Shown here: piece after piece, positions 31,217 to 41,794 of the stretch
Layout of the letters: every line of letters begins with the position of its first letter
How positions within the stretch are numbered: position 1 is the first letter of the stretch
Source: Metellina segmentata
Taxonomy: Eukaryota; Arthropoda; Arachnida; Araneae; Tetragnathidae
DNA length: 64,000 nt
Direction: 5' to 3'
NCBI GenBank assembly: GCA_947359465.1
Contig: OX375878.1
Coordinates: forward strand, 85,844,377 to 85,908,376
Program-made: the position numbers and the translations under genes
The notes under the pieces: generated by a model
Told to the model about the DNA's origin: nothing
What the model saw: only the letters and a program-made list of their open reading frames with translations
The model's database searches: none

Positions 31217-31769
31217 CTTCCTGGTGGAGTCCCACTGAAATCATTTCAAGGCAGAATGACCTTTGAAGAAATGTTTAGTTTCACGCCAATCGTTTGACAA
31301 GAATCGCTTGACAGGAATATGGGACGTGTTGGATAGAGTCAACAATCGCTTGACATGTGGGGAAAACATATCTTGGGTGCACCTTAAATCTGTCGTGGCT
31401 TCTATCTCGAAAAAAACTCAGCTCTATCAGAATGTGTTCAAAGCGTTGACAGACAGGAATGGAAAAGATACCGGCTTCTAATTCGACACACTAAATAATC
31501 CGATGAAGGGATCTGCGATTGAAAATGAAATTTCAATTGGCTCATTCGATCGACATCCTGCAATTTTTAACAAAACGTTTTTCTCAAACAATTTTTAACA
31601 AACGTTTTAGGTAAATTGTTTAAATCAAAAACCATAACACGCCTCAAGCAAACTGAGGCACCTCATGATACCAAAGTCTCTGAAAAGGTAGGCATGCCCT
31701 TTCCAAAGTCGACCATTTGCGATTGGTCGGCCGAAAGCATTCAACACAAAAAATTATGATGGTATTTTT

Positions 31770-32045
31770 TAATTAACGTCTCATTGGAGCAACACAACGG
31801 GCTATTGGTGCCGGTCCGGTATCAACTCCGAAGGAAAGAGAGGTTTGATGACAGCACCTTGTTATTTAGAACCACGGTCAGATGACGAGCATATACCTCA
31901 GCTGGCACCAGACTTTCTAAATTTCCACATTGTCGTCTGACCGTAGTTCAGATTTACGTGGTGTTGTACTCAGATCTTTCCCGTCGGGATTGATCCCGGA
32001 CCGTCGTCAATAGCCTGCTGTGTTGCTCTAGTACGACGTTAATTA
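31770..32045. repeat. Two SINE fragments, head to head
   Basis: 31770-31936 is the tail and body of the SINE on the minus strand. 31938-32045 is body and tail of another on the plus strand. Both are diverged and lack the tRNA head. Confidence 0.65.
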
Positions 32046-32184
32046 AAATTACCTCACCTTACTTTGTACAAGATGGTTTTTGTTGGATTCAAACTCGTAA
32101 CCCACAAAAATTAAGTGTACCAAATTTATTGTGAATTAGTTAAATTGTGATAGAGATACTGAACGCTATTCCTATTTAGATCTT

Positions 32185-32579
32185 GGATCTTCCTGTACGT
32201 TATTGATCCTGGATCGTCGCTAATAGCCCGTTGTATTGCTCCAGTTCGTAGGTAATGGTAATTTCAGTTAACGTCGTACTAGAGCAACACAACGGGCTAT
32301 TGACGACGGTCCGGGATCAGTCCCTTGAGGGAAAGATCCGAGGACAACACCTCGAAATTTTGAACCACGGTCAGATGATGAAGCCACACCTGAGCTGGCA
32401 CCCCACTCTCCAAACTTCCACGCCAACCCAACGTGAGGACTTTCGGCCACGACAGATTTAAGGTGCACCAGCCGCCTCTACACCATACGCTTACAAACAT
32501 CCATGCCCGTACCCGGATTCGAACCAGGAACCTTCCGATCTAGATGCTAACACGTTAATGCTCCAGTTCGACGTGACTT
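32185..32579. mobile_element. SINE inserted into an older, oppositely oriented SINE
   Basis: A young minus-strand copy (about 32251-32558, tRNA head truncated within the A-box region) is flanked by TGCTCCAGTTCG at 32237-32248 and 32559-32570. Removing the insert and one duplication rejoins 'agcccgttgtattgctccag' with 'ttcgacgtgac', which is the 3' part of an older plus-strand SINE. Confidence 0.75.
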
Positions 32580-32589
32580 TAAATATGTA

Positions 32590-32915
32590 ACTACTTACCT
32601 ATTTGGATTACGAATTGTTTTTACCTCCCTCTCGTCGTAAGACAAATAGAAAGAGGGTTAATACATAGCCTATGTTTCCCGCAGGATTCTTAAGAATGAA
32701 TGTATCAAATTTGATCCGACATCGTAAAAATACTCAATATTATTAATATGGGGGTTTTGAATTGTTTTTAGCCTCTCTGCGCGCCCAAGAGAAACATAAT
32801 GGGGGGTATTATGTAGCCTATGTAACTCGCAGGGTTCTAAAGAGCAAGTATAGCAAATTTGGTGTGGATTGGTCCAACGGTGTAGATTTGTGTAGAGAAC
32901 ACAGAGAACTGGTTT
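32590..32915 (+). repeat. Interspersed repeat, second copy of the 16480 family
   Basis: Matches 16590-16860 in order: 'agagggttaatac', 'cgcaggattcttaag', 'catcgtaaaaatac', 'ttgtttttag', 'ggtccaacggtgtagatttg'. Part of its 5' portion (32100-32160) is separated by the SINE cluster. A 63-codon frame (32762-32953) is not known to encode protein. Confidence 0.5.
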
Positions 32916-32928
32916 ATATATATAATGG

Positions 32929-32976
32929 TAATGGTAATGGTAATTTTAGTTAACGTCGTACTAGAGCAACACAACG
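32929..32976 (-). mobile_element. Extremely 5'-truncated SINE insertion (48 bp) with 13-bp flanking repeat
   Basis: Only the tail TAATGGTAATGG..TTAACG and 'tcgtactagagcaacac' of the SINE are present. ATATATATAATGG occurs at 32916-32928 and 32977-32989. Part of that repeat (AATGG) overlaps the tail motif, so the true duplication may be as short as about 8 bp. Confidence 0.7.
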
Positions 32977-32989
32977 ATATATATAATGG

Positions 32990-34764
32990 TTTTATAATAT
33001 AGATTATAGAGACAGTTAAGAAATGGTTTTAGATTATTAAAAAGTTATCGATATTTTATTATTTGTAACTTGATTCAAGTTAAATTTATGGGTTCAGGTT
33101 TAATACATTTTAATTTCCTGATTATGCATAACTTTTATTTTCGACTTCGAGGTTATGCATTGCCTTTTTATTTAATTTTTCATTAATTATTTTGTTCAGT
33201 CTCATTTTAGAGAGTTGGTATCTGATCAGGACCCTATTGCCTCTCCTAGGTCAAGAATAGGTGCTTTTTATGTAGACTAGATAACTTATTTTTATGATTA
33301 AGGCAAATATTTAAATTATTAAAAAATATTGTTCTTTCAAGGTCACCTGAAAATGAATATATTTATTAATTTATACTATGTAAATATACACTGGAAATCG
33401 AACTAAATTGAATTTATACACTGGACATTTAATCTCGGAATATGTGAAAATAATTCGAATAAATTTAAAACGTCATAAAAAGTTAATAATCCGACCGCTT
33501 AGTCCATTTTTCAATCAATGGCGGTTTGACCATTTCAGTCTGAAAAATGACTATCTCCGTAATTAGTTATATTATGGAAAATGTGTATGAAATATTAAAA
33601 CCCCAACTTTTGATACATTAAATTTACCTATTTTATGCTAAATTTACCTATGTCTAAACTCAAAACTTATGAATAATTATAATTAATAACGTTTGAAAAT
33701 TTTGTTATATGACCAGCTAACGCTAATGTTATGCAAAATTTGAGAAACACGACATTTGAAATTGTCAGTACTAATTCATCAATTCTAAATGTAATTACAA
33801 AACGCGAATACACCAGTAAATGATTTTTCTACATATTTATTAATTTTATCTCAGTAAATATTGCATTTCCAAATATGTAAAGACAATTTAAGATAGTTCA
33901 AATTCAATGCAATACAAAATAGTTTCGAAAACGATACACCCACTATGTTAAAATTTTAAACGTTCAAACAGTTTTATTTGTCCGAAAAACACTTGATAAA
34001 ATTTTTCTTTCTTATCAGTCAAAAATCTTGCGAGGGCTGGAAATATTCCTGTTTTTAAACCAGTGAAACAATCTGCTGTCACTGCTTCTTGCAAAATTTT
34101 TTTTTTTTTTTTGTTTTTGTTTTTGTTTTTCCTTTCATGTAAATTTATCTTTGGAAAAAAAAAGAAATTGCAAGTTTAAAACAAGAAAGTTTTTGGACAC
34201 CTAACAATCAAAATTAAGCCAGTTTTGTCAGCATTTACTCTGAGCAAAGTGGGTTTTGTATTTTGCTCAATCAGGTGGGTTGTAGCATTTTGTCCACTCA
34301 ACAATTTTAAGAAAATGGAGATCTGCACAGTTTCTCCTTTTCAACACATGAACCCACACCATTCTACAAAAAAAAATGATGCAACACCACCCCGATGCAA
34401 GGTTTATAGAAGACCCCGATGGCGTCCCCACTCCCCAGGAATTCTTCGTATTTCGAAAGACGGGGAAAATATGACTCACTAATGACTTCCATGAGAAAAC
34501 GTATCAAAGAAGCCAAAGCCAAAACATACGCCAAAGTACTTGCCAAAAAAGCGATAACTAATGAAATGTAATAGTTCAAATAGAGATAACTTGCCAAAAA
34601 AAATTACCATGAACACACACTAATTACCTGCCTCGGGCGCTGCATTTCGCACCCGTTCGATAGATTATTTGAGGCCACGACAGACTAAACGTTCACGAGC
34701 CCTTAAGCACGCGACAATCTTTTGTTAATCCAAGTTACGAACTCACAACACTGGGGTTGGTAGG
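32990..34764. other. Unassigned sequence
   Basis: AT-rich, with a long T tract at 34097-34113. The region 34300-34500 is less AT-rich and has short overlapping open frames on both strands but no recognised product. Confidence 0.35.
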
Positions 34765-34930
34765 CAGGTTAATGACGTCACATTGGAGCAAAACATCGGG
34801 CTATTGACGATGGTCAAAGATCAATCCCCATGGGAAAGATCCAAGGACAATGCAACGTAATTTTAGAACATGGTCAGATGAAGAGGTCAACACCTGATCT
34901 GACACCCCACTCTCCAAACTTTTACTCCAC
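34765..34930 (-). repeat. Diverged SINE copy (tail and body)
   Basis: Shows 'ggagcaaaacatcgggctat', 'gatcaatccccatggg', 'catggtcagatga' and 'caccccactctccaaac' in family order, with many changes. Confidence 0.6.
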
Positions 34931-35416
34931 GCCAATGTGGGGCCGCGGTAGCCAGGTAGGAAGAGTAATGAAATAGCAACCGGAAACCTGGATGGTATTG
35001 TTGGGAGGACAACACTTTGGAGCGATACTTCACAATTTTTTCTTATTTATTTATCGCAAAAAAATATGCAATGCCGGAAAGGCGAGCCGACCCCATTACA
35101 CCCCTGGCCCTTTAGTAGATATATAAAAGCCCCTATAGGCAGATAAAGGTAGGCCTACTTTAAAAAGGAAGACAGATAATGAAACTAACATCGCACTGTA
35201 GTTATTCTGATTTTTTAAAATTGCCCGTTTTGTAGCTTTTGTACGACGTTAATTAAAAATTACCAAATTATACTGATTCTAAAAGGACAACTGTAAGTGA
35301 ACAAAAAAAAATTACAGTGGAAACCATACGGAATATGAAGATTTTACTTCCGCTACTCAAATGTTTATGCATGATACATATCGGCGTTACGTTAAAATGC
35401 AGTTTTTACCTTTTAA

Positions 35417-35685
35417 CCGATTGGCTACTGACGACGGTCTGGTATCAATACTCTAAGTGAAAGATCCGAGGACAACACCACGTCATTTCGAACCACGGTC
35501 AGATTACGAAGCAACACCTGAGCTGGCACCCCACTCTCGAAATTTTCACACCAACCCAACGTGAGAACTTTCGGCTACAACAGATTTAAGTTGCAGACAC
35601 GAGCCGCCTCTACACCATACGCTTACAAACATCCATGCACTGACCCGGAACCTTCCGATCTAGTGGGTAACACCATAACCCATTT
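35417..35685 (-). repeat. Diverged SINE copy with tRNA head remnant
   Basis: Body landmarks in order, and part of the head ('ggaaccttccgatctag'). The B-box is disrupted by a deletion near 35645. The tail is missing. Confidence 0.6.
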
Positions 35686-35950
35686 TGATTCTGATAAGCT
35701 TGTATTGTATCTTACTTTCATTTTCATTTTATCTGTTCGATTCATATTTGTTGATCACAGTATTTCTTTCTGTTGCCCATAGTTGCTGTAGGACTAAGCG
35801 TCTTGGTGGATTATTTTTCCTATTTCTGTAGTTAAAAAGTTTCTCTTTTACTACGTTTTGCATTTTCATTCTTTTTTATACGATTTATATTTGATCCTGT
35901 TATACCTTAAACGTTCTCCACACCTTGTGTCTTAGTGTTAATAATAATAA

Positions 35951-36140
35951 TGAGACATCTCAAAATTGGCGATTTAATGGTTAAGTATTTAAACGAATAC
36001 CTTACTAGCGAATTGCAGGATCATGAAATTGACCTCATTTCTTTTTTAGGTGCAAAGATATAGGATATCAGGGAAACTTATTAGTTTAGGTAATTATGAA
36101 TGGAAGCTATTTCTTGTAGGGTGTAAGCATATGAGTTTTT
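35951..36140 (+). pseudogene. Second SGNH-type hydrolase fragment
   Basis: From ATG 35951: MRHLKIGDLMVKYLNEYL, then ISFLGAKI. After a frameshift comes LISLGNYEWKLFLVG. This parallels the block at 14005-14190 (I-I-G-x-D-S-M-V-K-Y-V and F-P-G-I-T-I and L-V-H-V-G). The nucleophile Ser of the G-D-S block is Leu here. No downstream D-x-x-H block was found. A remnant of the same family as 13925-14706. Confidence 0.55.
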
Positions 36141-37002
36141 ATTTGTAGAGATGAAAAGGTTACATTTATAACGGGTTTGCTAGACATAAAATTTATCGCC
36201 GTAGCCCTAGCAACGATTTTGAATCTATTTAGTTGTAAACAAAGTTTTAAAATAGTAATTTTTTTAAGTAATTATTTTAAGATATTATAATTTTAAGAGT
36301 TTAAATGAAAGGGCACTCTCAATAACAGGAGGGACGTTTAACCAAACTATATAGTATGTAATTTCAGTTATTTTCTCAGATTCGTAACTAACAGCGTTAA
36401 TAGTGAAGCTTTCTTAACAGATTATTGTTAATATTTTTAAACCTGAAACCTACACAATCAATAACATTTCCTGCGAAACAATTTGTATTGCATTCTTTTC
36501 ATTGAATGAAATAGTAAGATATTTGTGAATTAAATTATGTAAGGTGATTGACATATGATCGCTTCTGCACTGTTTTGGTGCCAGGGACGTACTAGCCACC
36601 ACATATTTTCCTATTTCCACGGGTAAATTTCTCTGTATATTCAGGAGGTAACGGTGGGTAGTGAACCACCAAATTTCGGAACGCTGGAATTAAGTATGGA
36701 ACTAAAATAAACTCTTTGTTTTTAGAAATTCAGACTGTCAACTTGAATGACTTGATCACTCACAGGTGTTAATGGATAACGGTTACAAGACCATACGCCT
36801 CTAACTCGAAGCTTTGAGAAAGCAGTGGTGTACCGTAAATATCCGAAAATCTAGTTTTTTTGAAAAATTAACTCTACACTTTTGATAACTCAAGATCAAA
36901 GATCAAATTGAATGACCGTGAACCATAAAAGGCAATTCACAAGGTTAAGTTATCATCAGAAAGGTTGCATATTTATCCACATAACCAATCGGAAATTATT
37001 TG
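36141..37002. other. Unassigned sequence
   Basis: No gene or mobile-element feature recognised. Confidence 0.35.
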
Positions 37003-37316
37003 TAAAGGGTGTCCCAAAATTCACACAAGAAGTAATTTTGATAGAAAACACAGGTTTATAATTAAAAATTGCAAATTTTTTATTGATTCATAAAGTATAC
37101 AATATAGGGTTATGTATGGAATAGCATGTCGGGTAAATGGTCTCCAAGGCTTTTGCTTGCACATACGTACTCTTTTGTTAAAATTTTCCATGACCGTTTT
37201 GCATAAATGTGGCTGAATTTCGTTGAATATCCACCTTCAAGGCGTGGGTGGTAATGGGCATATTGGCATAAACCTTAGACTTCAAAACGTCATTGAAAAT
37301 CAGTGATTTAAATAAC
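37003..37316 (-). pseudogene. Mariner-like transposase, C-terminal remnant
   Basis: Minus-strand pieces LKSKVYANMPITTHALK, VDIQRNSATFM and (shifted frame) ENFNKRVRMCKQ match the usual C-terminal end of mariner-type transposases (V-Y-x-x-x-P-x-T-x-x-L-K-x-x-I and N-F-x-x-R-x-x-x-C). A terminus-like GGGTGTCCCAAAATTCAC lies at 37008-37025. The N-terminal part is missing. Confidence 0.65.
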
Positions 37317-38138
37317 TCTACTATTATAAAAGGAAGTGTTTGTTTTCTGTTATCAAAGTCCTAACGAATCTAAGGCACTTACAGTAATGGGATTTGATAC
37401 ACAGGAAGTCCGAATGTTTTGCAATTTTTGGGTTGCGCCGAATTTTAAAATTTAATCTAGAACATTTTAAAATGAATTTAATGAAATTTAATTATTATTG
37501 TTTTCTTTGAAATGGCAACAACATAAAAAAGATCATGTATTTTAAATTTATTTTTTCCGCTTTCATTTTGCGCTGAGGAATGATTTTCCAGCAGACGATA
37601 AAAACAAGTAGTTTTAACTGGAGTTATGTTGTATGTAAAGATGGAGTAAAAATTTCACCGTTTTTGAAATTTGCGGAAAATTTTACTTTAGATCGATACC
37701 TAAAAGTATGATTTTCTTTAAATAAATAATTTTTTTTAATTTCATATCTTTTATAGTTTCGCAAGAAATTGTGACATCACGTAAATTTTCGCGTTGAAAA
37801 GACAAACAAATTAAATTTCCAGTGCTCTTACGATTTCGGCGAAGGAAATAAAAACAAAAACATTTTGGCTGGCATTGTTTAGTTCTTTTTTGTAAACGCG
37901 GTAACCTAAAGGATAGATTGAAAATTTTTAAGGATTTGAAATCTGCGGAAAATTTGACACCAGATAGATATCTTATACATTTGATTTTATTTTGATAAAT
38001 AATTTTATAATTAAATATTTATATTTTCGCAAGAGATTGTGACGTCACGATAAATTCCAATTTGGTTTACGAAGCAAACCAATAACCATACAAAAGCAAC
38101 TGGCACGGGCAACATCTGGATAGCCACGAAGTGGCTAG
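37317..38138 (+). mobile_element. Non-autonomous Helitron-like element
   Basis: Begins TCTACTATTATAAAAGG (37317) and ends CTAG (38135-38138) followed by T, with the hairpin GCCACGAAGTGGC directly before the end. Both ends fit Helitrons (5' TC, 3' hairpin plus CTRR). It carries two copies of the 'gaaatctgcggaaaattt..agatcgatacc' module also found in the foldback elements at 5.5 and 18 kb. The base before the TC is C rather than the usual A. Confidence 0.5.
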
Positions 38139-38147
38139 TAATTGAAA

Positions 38148-38320
38148 ATTCGCATATACTCAGGAAAGATGTTTTCGTAAATCCCGCTCAAATGTTAAAC
38201 TTTAACATGACAAAAACAGATACAATTTGCTCAAGCAAAACGACACAAAAAGACAAGGAGAGTGTTATTGAGTAAGAAAATTGAAATAAATGGTTGTAAT
38301 TGCTCGTATCGATAAAATTA
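38148..38320. repeat. Direct repeat, left copy (with 39504-39675)
   Basis: About 173 bp, roughly 90 percent matching by eye to 39504-39675. Both begin 'attcg.atatactcagg' and end 'gctcgtat.gataaaatta'. The Tc1-like element at 38330-39436 lies between them. Confidence 0.7.
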
Positions 38321-38329
38321 TATTATATA

Positions 38330-39436
38330 CACTACCCTACAATAATAGACCGGACAGCAAGATGTGATGGTATAAGAGAAACTAGCCGGTCTGCGCCGGC
38401 TAGCGCTCGGCGGTGTGTAATAGTGCTTTTTTTTTAAACTTTTTTACACACCGTAATTAAACATGCTTTGATTTGTATATTTTATTTATTTTTATGTCAT
38501 TGCGTATTCAATCAAATATTTAAGGAAAGTTGGTCGAAATATACATATACCGATACAAAATTATCCATGTCTAGTGATGTTTTGCAGGAAATAGACATAT
38601 CATTAAAATCAACTCAAATACCCAAACACGGAATTCTAAATTGAATTAAAAAAGTAAACATTAATTCTGACGTGGCCAGATACCGGGTAGCAAAATTACG
38701 TTTAAATTACTTTTGCATCAAAGGAAGAAATAAAAAGTCAGTTCAAACATAAATATTACAATTTAATTCCTTATTTTGCATAGAAATTGACCTCGGCTAT
38801 TTGAAAACAGCAAGAATTCAAAATATCTGGGTTATTTTATTTACGTTGATTGTTGCCATTCGACGATACACAAATAACGTCGATTTCGGGTCCACGTACG
38901 TTAGTGTTATATATATATATAGATAATACATGCTTTAATAGTAGGATGGTCTCTCACGTGCTACAATTACACTAGCAACCTTTCCGGGCATACTTTCAAT
39001 AAGGTTTTGATATAGCTATGGGTATTTTTGTCCATTCCTGCAGTAAGAATGTCACCAGCTCAGCTGTAGATTTCGGACGTGGTTCCCTGGTCCATATGCG
39101 TCGCTCTAACGCGTCCCACAAAGTTCTATGGGGTTTAGGTCGGGAATCTGAGAAGGCCAGGGGAGACGTTTTACATCCATATCGATACCACTGCTTGACA
39201 GAGGCTGCAACATGACATGGAGCGTTGTCGTCCTGGAAGTAACATTCGTCCATTCCATAAAATTGGCAGATCGTAGGAAGAACCTGATTGTCCAAAATGT
39301 TCGTGTAGGCGTCGACGTTCAATTCACCAGGAACAACATGCAAAGATCCCAGGTCATACCACGAAAAACACCCTCAAACAAGTAGTCGCGTTTTATGCAA
39401 ATCCGATGGTGTCCGGTCCATTATTGTATGGTAGTG
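38330..39436 (-). mobile_element. Tc1-like transposon with decayed transposase
   Basis: Inverted termini CACTACCCTACAATAATAGA (38330) and CACTACCATACAATAATGGA (reverse complement, ending 39436), with TA outside both. Minus-strand frames cover the C-terminal half: ELNVDAYTNILDNQVLPT, CYFQDDNAPCHVA (second catalytic Asp), and in a shifted frame IPDLNPIE (third acid), then LLQEWTKIP. The N-terminal DNA-binding half was not found, and 38341-38990 is AT-rich filler. Inactive. Confidence 0.75.
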
Positions 39437-39503
39437 TATTTATGTAATCCAAATTATTCTTTTTTTAAAATAAAAATCATTGATGTAAATATAATTGATA
39501 TAA

Positions 39504-39675
39504 ATTCGAATATACTCAGGAAAGACGTTTCTTAAATCACGCTTAAATGTTAAACTTTAACATGACAAAAACTGATAAAATTTGCTCAAACAAAACGACA
39601 CAAAAAGACAAGGCTGGTGTTATTCTGTAGGAAAATTCAAATAAATGGTTGTAATTGCTCGTATTGATAAAATTA
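39504..39675. repeat. Direct repeat, right copy (with 38148-38320)
   Basis: See the left copy. Either the Tc1 landed in a pre-existing tandem duplication, or one copy was duplicated later. Confidence 0.7.
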
Positions 39676-39744
39676 ATGCATAGATATTTTGAGGGCCAAT
39701 TGTGACAGATATAGTATTTATTACAATATATTTAAACTTTCATG

Positions 39745-39920
39745 GTCTATCCGAATTTGTTTCTCTTTGGAGTGGTGTGGAAGTTTGAATGGAGTGCCAG
39801 CTTAGGTGAAACCTTGTTATCTGACTGTGGCTCAAAATGATGAGGTGTTGTCCTGGGTTCTTTCCCTTCGGGATGGAATAACTAACAGCCCGTTGTTTTG
39901 CTCCATTACGACGAAAATTC
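39745..39920 (+). repeat. Diverged SINE copy on the plus strand
   Basis: Shows 'ggtgtggaagtttgaatgga', 'tatctgactgtggctcaaaa', 'ttcccttcgggatgg' and 'cgttgttttgctcc' in family order. Confidence 0.6.
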
Positions 39921-39984
39921 ATACATACTTTGTTTCCCCAGTTATTACCAAATTAAGAATCTCAAAACTTTTTTGAGTATCATG

Positions 39985-40685
39985 TAATTATTGGTTCATT
40001 GAGCGAACCTTGCTCACTTCGCTCGCAACAATGAAGACATGTGTCATAGCAGAAGGGACTGTCCAGAAAATATATTTAAAAAATGTATTTCAAATGTAAA
40101 TATGTAAAATGTAAAGTTATACAGTACCTCTGGAATCCGAACTCGAGCAATTTGGAATTCAAATGAAAATTTTGGGTGGAGTGATCGTTCACGGTAAGAC
40201 GTTTGTCGCCAACTAATTTTTGTCGCCAAATCAAGATGGCGGCCTAATTCCGTAACAGCAGATAGGGTTGCCATAACAAAAACGGCAGATGTGAAGAAAA
40301 TCGGCAAAAGGTGAAGGTTACCATATTTGGCGACAAATCGCCTTCTTACCGTGAACGACCACTCCACCGCACTCGAGCCACCCATACACATTTTCATTGA
40401 GTATGTTGTCGAAAGTTGTACTGCAGGCGTCTTGTTGAACTATTATTGGCCCTGAAAAAGGCCGTTTTTTTTAAAGGGCCCTGAACAGAGCCCTCGTTTG
40501 TGACATTTTGAAAGAAAGCAGTGCAATAAACTAATTATTCATTTCTTCAAATAAAATCTCATCCGATAACGTTATAAATTCAAATTCGCTTTAAAACAAA
40601 CAATCGTACAGTGTTGCCAAAAAGCGATAACAATTAACGTCTTTTTTGTGTGCCACGTAAGATAATTATATTTATACAATAGATT
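39985..40685 (-). mobile_element. Second copy of the 47230 Helitron, 3'-truncated and invaded by a MITE
   Basis: Homologous in order to 47300-47871: 'cttcgctcgca', 'acagtacctctggaat', 'gagcc/gagtcacccatacac', 'gttgtcgaaagttg', 'cgtcttttttg.gtgccacg'. It lacks the 47230-47280 terminal part and contains the MITE at 40175-40368. Confidence 0.65.
40175..40368. mobile_element. MITE with about 25-bp inverted repeats
   Basis: GGTGGAGTGATCGTTCACGG (40175) and the reverse complement of the right end, GGTGGAGTGGTCGTTCACGG (to 40368), continue as inverted repeats, with one mismatch in 25. A 'tttgtcgccaa' block near each end adds further pairing. Total 194 bp. Target duplication not clear. Confidence 0.7.
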
Positions 40686-40689
40686 GTTT

Positions 40690-41220
40690 AGTTTCCCATT
40701 TCAGGTGATGTATTCTATTTATTCAAAAAGCAATAAATCGGAAACTTGAATCTTGTAAGCTTAAAAAATCAATTTTCAAATTTAATGTGATTTGAACAAA
40801 ACCGCCTCTAATAATATCGAAAAAATTACAATTTTCTGAAAATTTCTCCTTTAATTCTTAAAACATTTTTGAAATTGAAGCTCTTACCAATATTTGGTTT
40901 ACCAGATATTCCACTAAAATTTTGCTTTAAACATAAAAGTGGTTACCGCAAAGAATCAAGTGACGAGATCTGTTCTTGGGGCTTGAGTGGAATGCAAACT
41001 TACATGATATTTGTAATGTAATTTGAAAGTAATTGAGTTAGTATGAAAAGGATTTTTCTATCGGGTTAGTTATGAATAATTGCGACTTTTCTTAGGGAAC
41101 TGGACAAATTAAAATATAAAAATAACTCACAAATTTAGGTGTGTTACACACTCATGTACATACATGCGTGTGGTAACTCATATATTCAAATAATGAAACA
41201 ATCTTCATTTTTATTTAAAG
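40690..41220. other. Unassigned sequence upstream of the gypsy element
   Basis: AT-rich with no recognised features. It may include part of a 5' LTR that could not be delimited. Confidence 0.3.
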
Positions 41221-41794
41221 GGTGTGTGAGATCGTGAAATACTGGAGCCAGCTGCAACCCAACTGTTGTTTTTGCTTCGCGAGTTTTACGAGCGACAAAA
41301 AGGAGACTGAAACAGAAGCCGCTTCTGCAGGTGTTCTTTCCGGCGGATCGCCGACTGGCCTTTGACCTTTGCCGTTGGGGGAACTTGGAGACTGTGGGGG
41401 AGGCCGGAGTCGACGGGGAGAGAGCGAGAAGCGAGGTTGAGTTTTCCTCGCGCTGACCCGTGAGATGCACATCTCGATACATGAATGTTAATTCTTTGTA
41501 AATTGTGTAAATATGTCTAACTAATAAGAACGTGATTTTCTTAGCTGTTGGTTGTTTTTTCCTCATGTACGATTTAGTACAATTCATATGCTACCATTTT
41601 TGGGAGACGACACCACAGCTTAAAGATGGTGGCAGTTTGATGGGATAAGGATCTAGTTAAATGAGATCCTCGATCCTGTGTCACTTCTACGACAACAGAG
41701 AAATGCAAAGTGTATTCGTCCAGACTTCTTGAAGTCTGATATGTGAGTGCCCGGAGTACAGAGAACTTTGTAGCAGCGTTTGCTGGCGTGGAAG

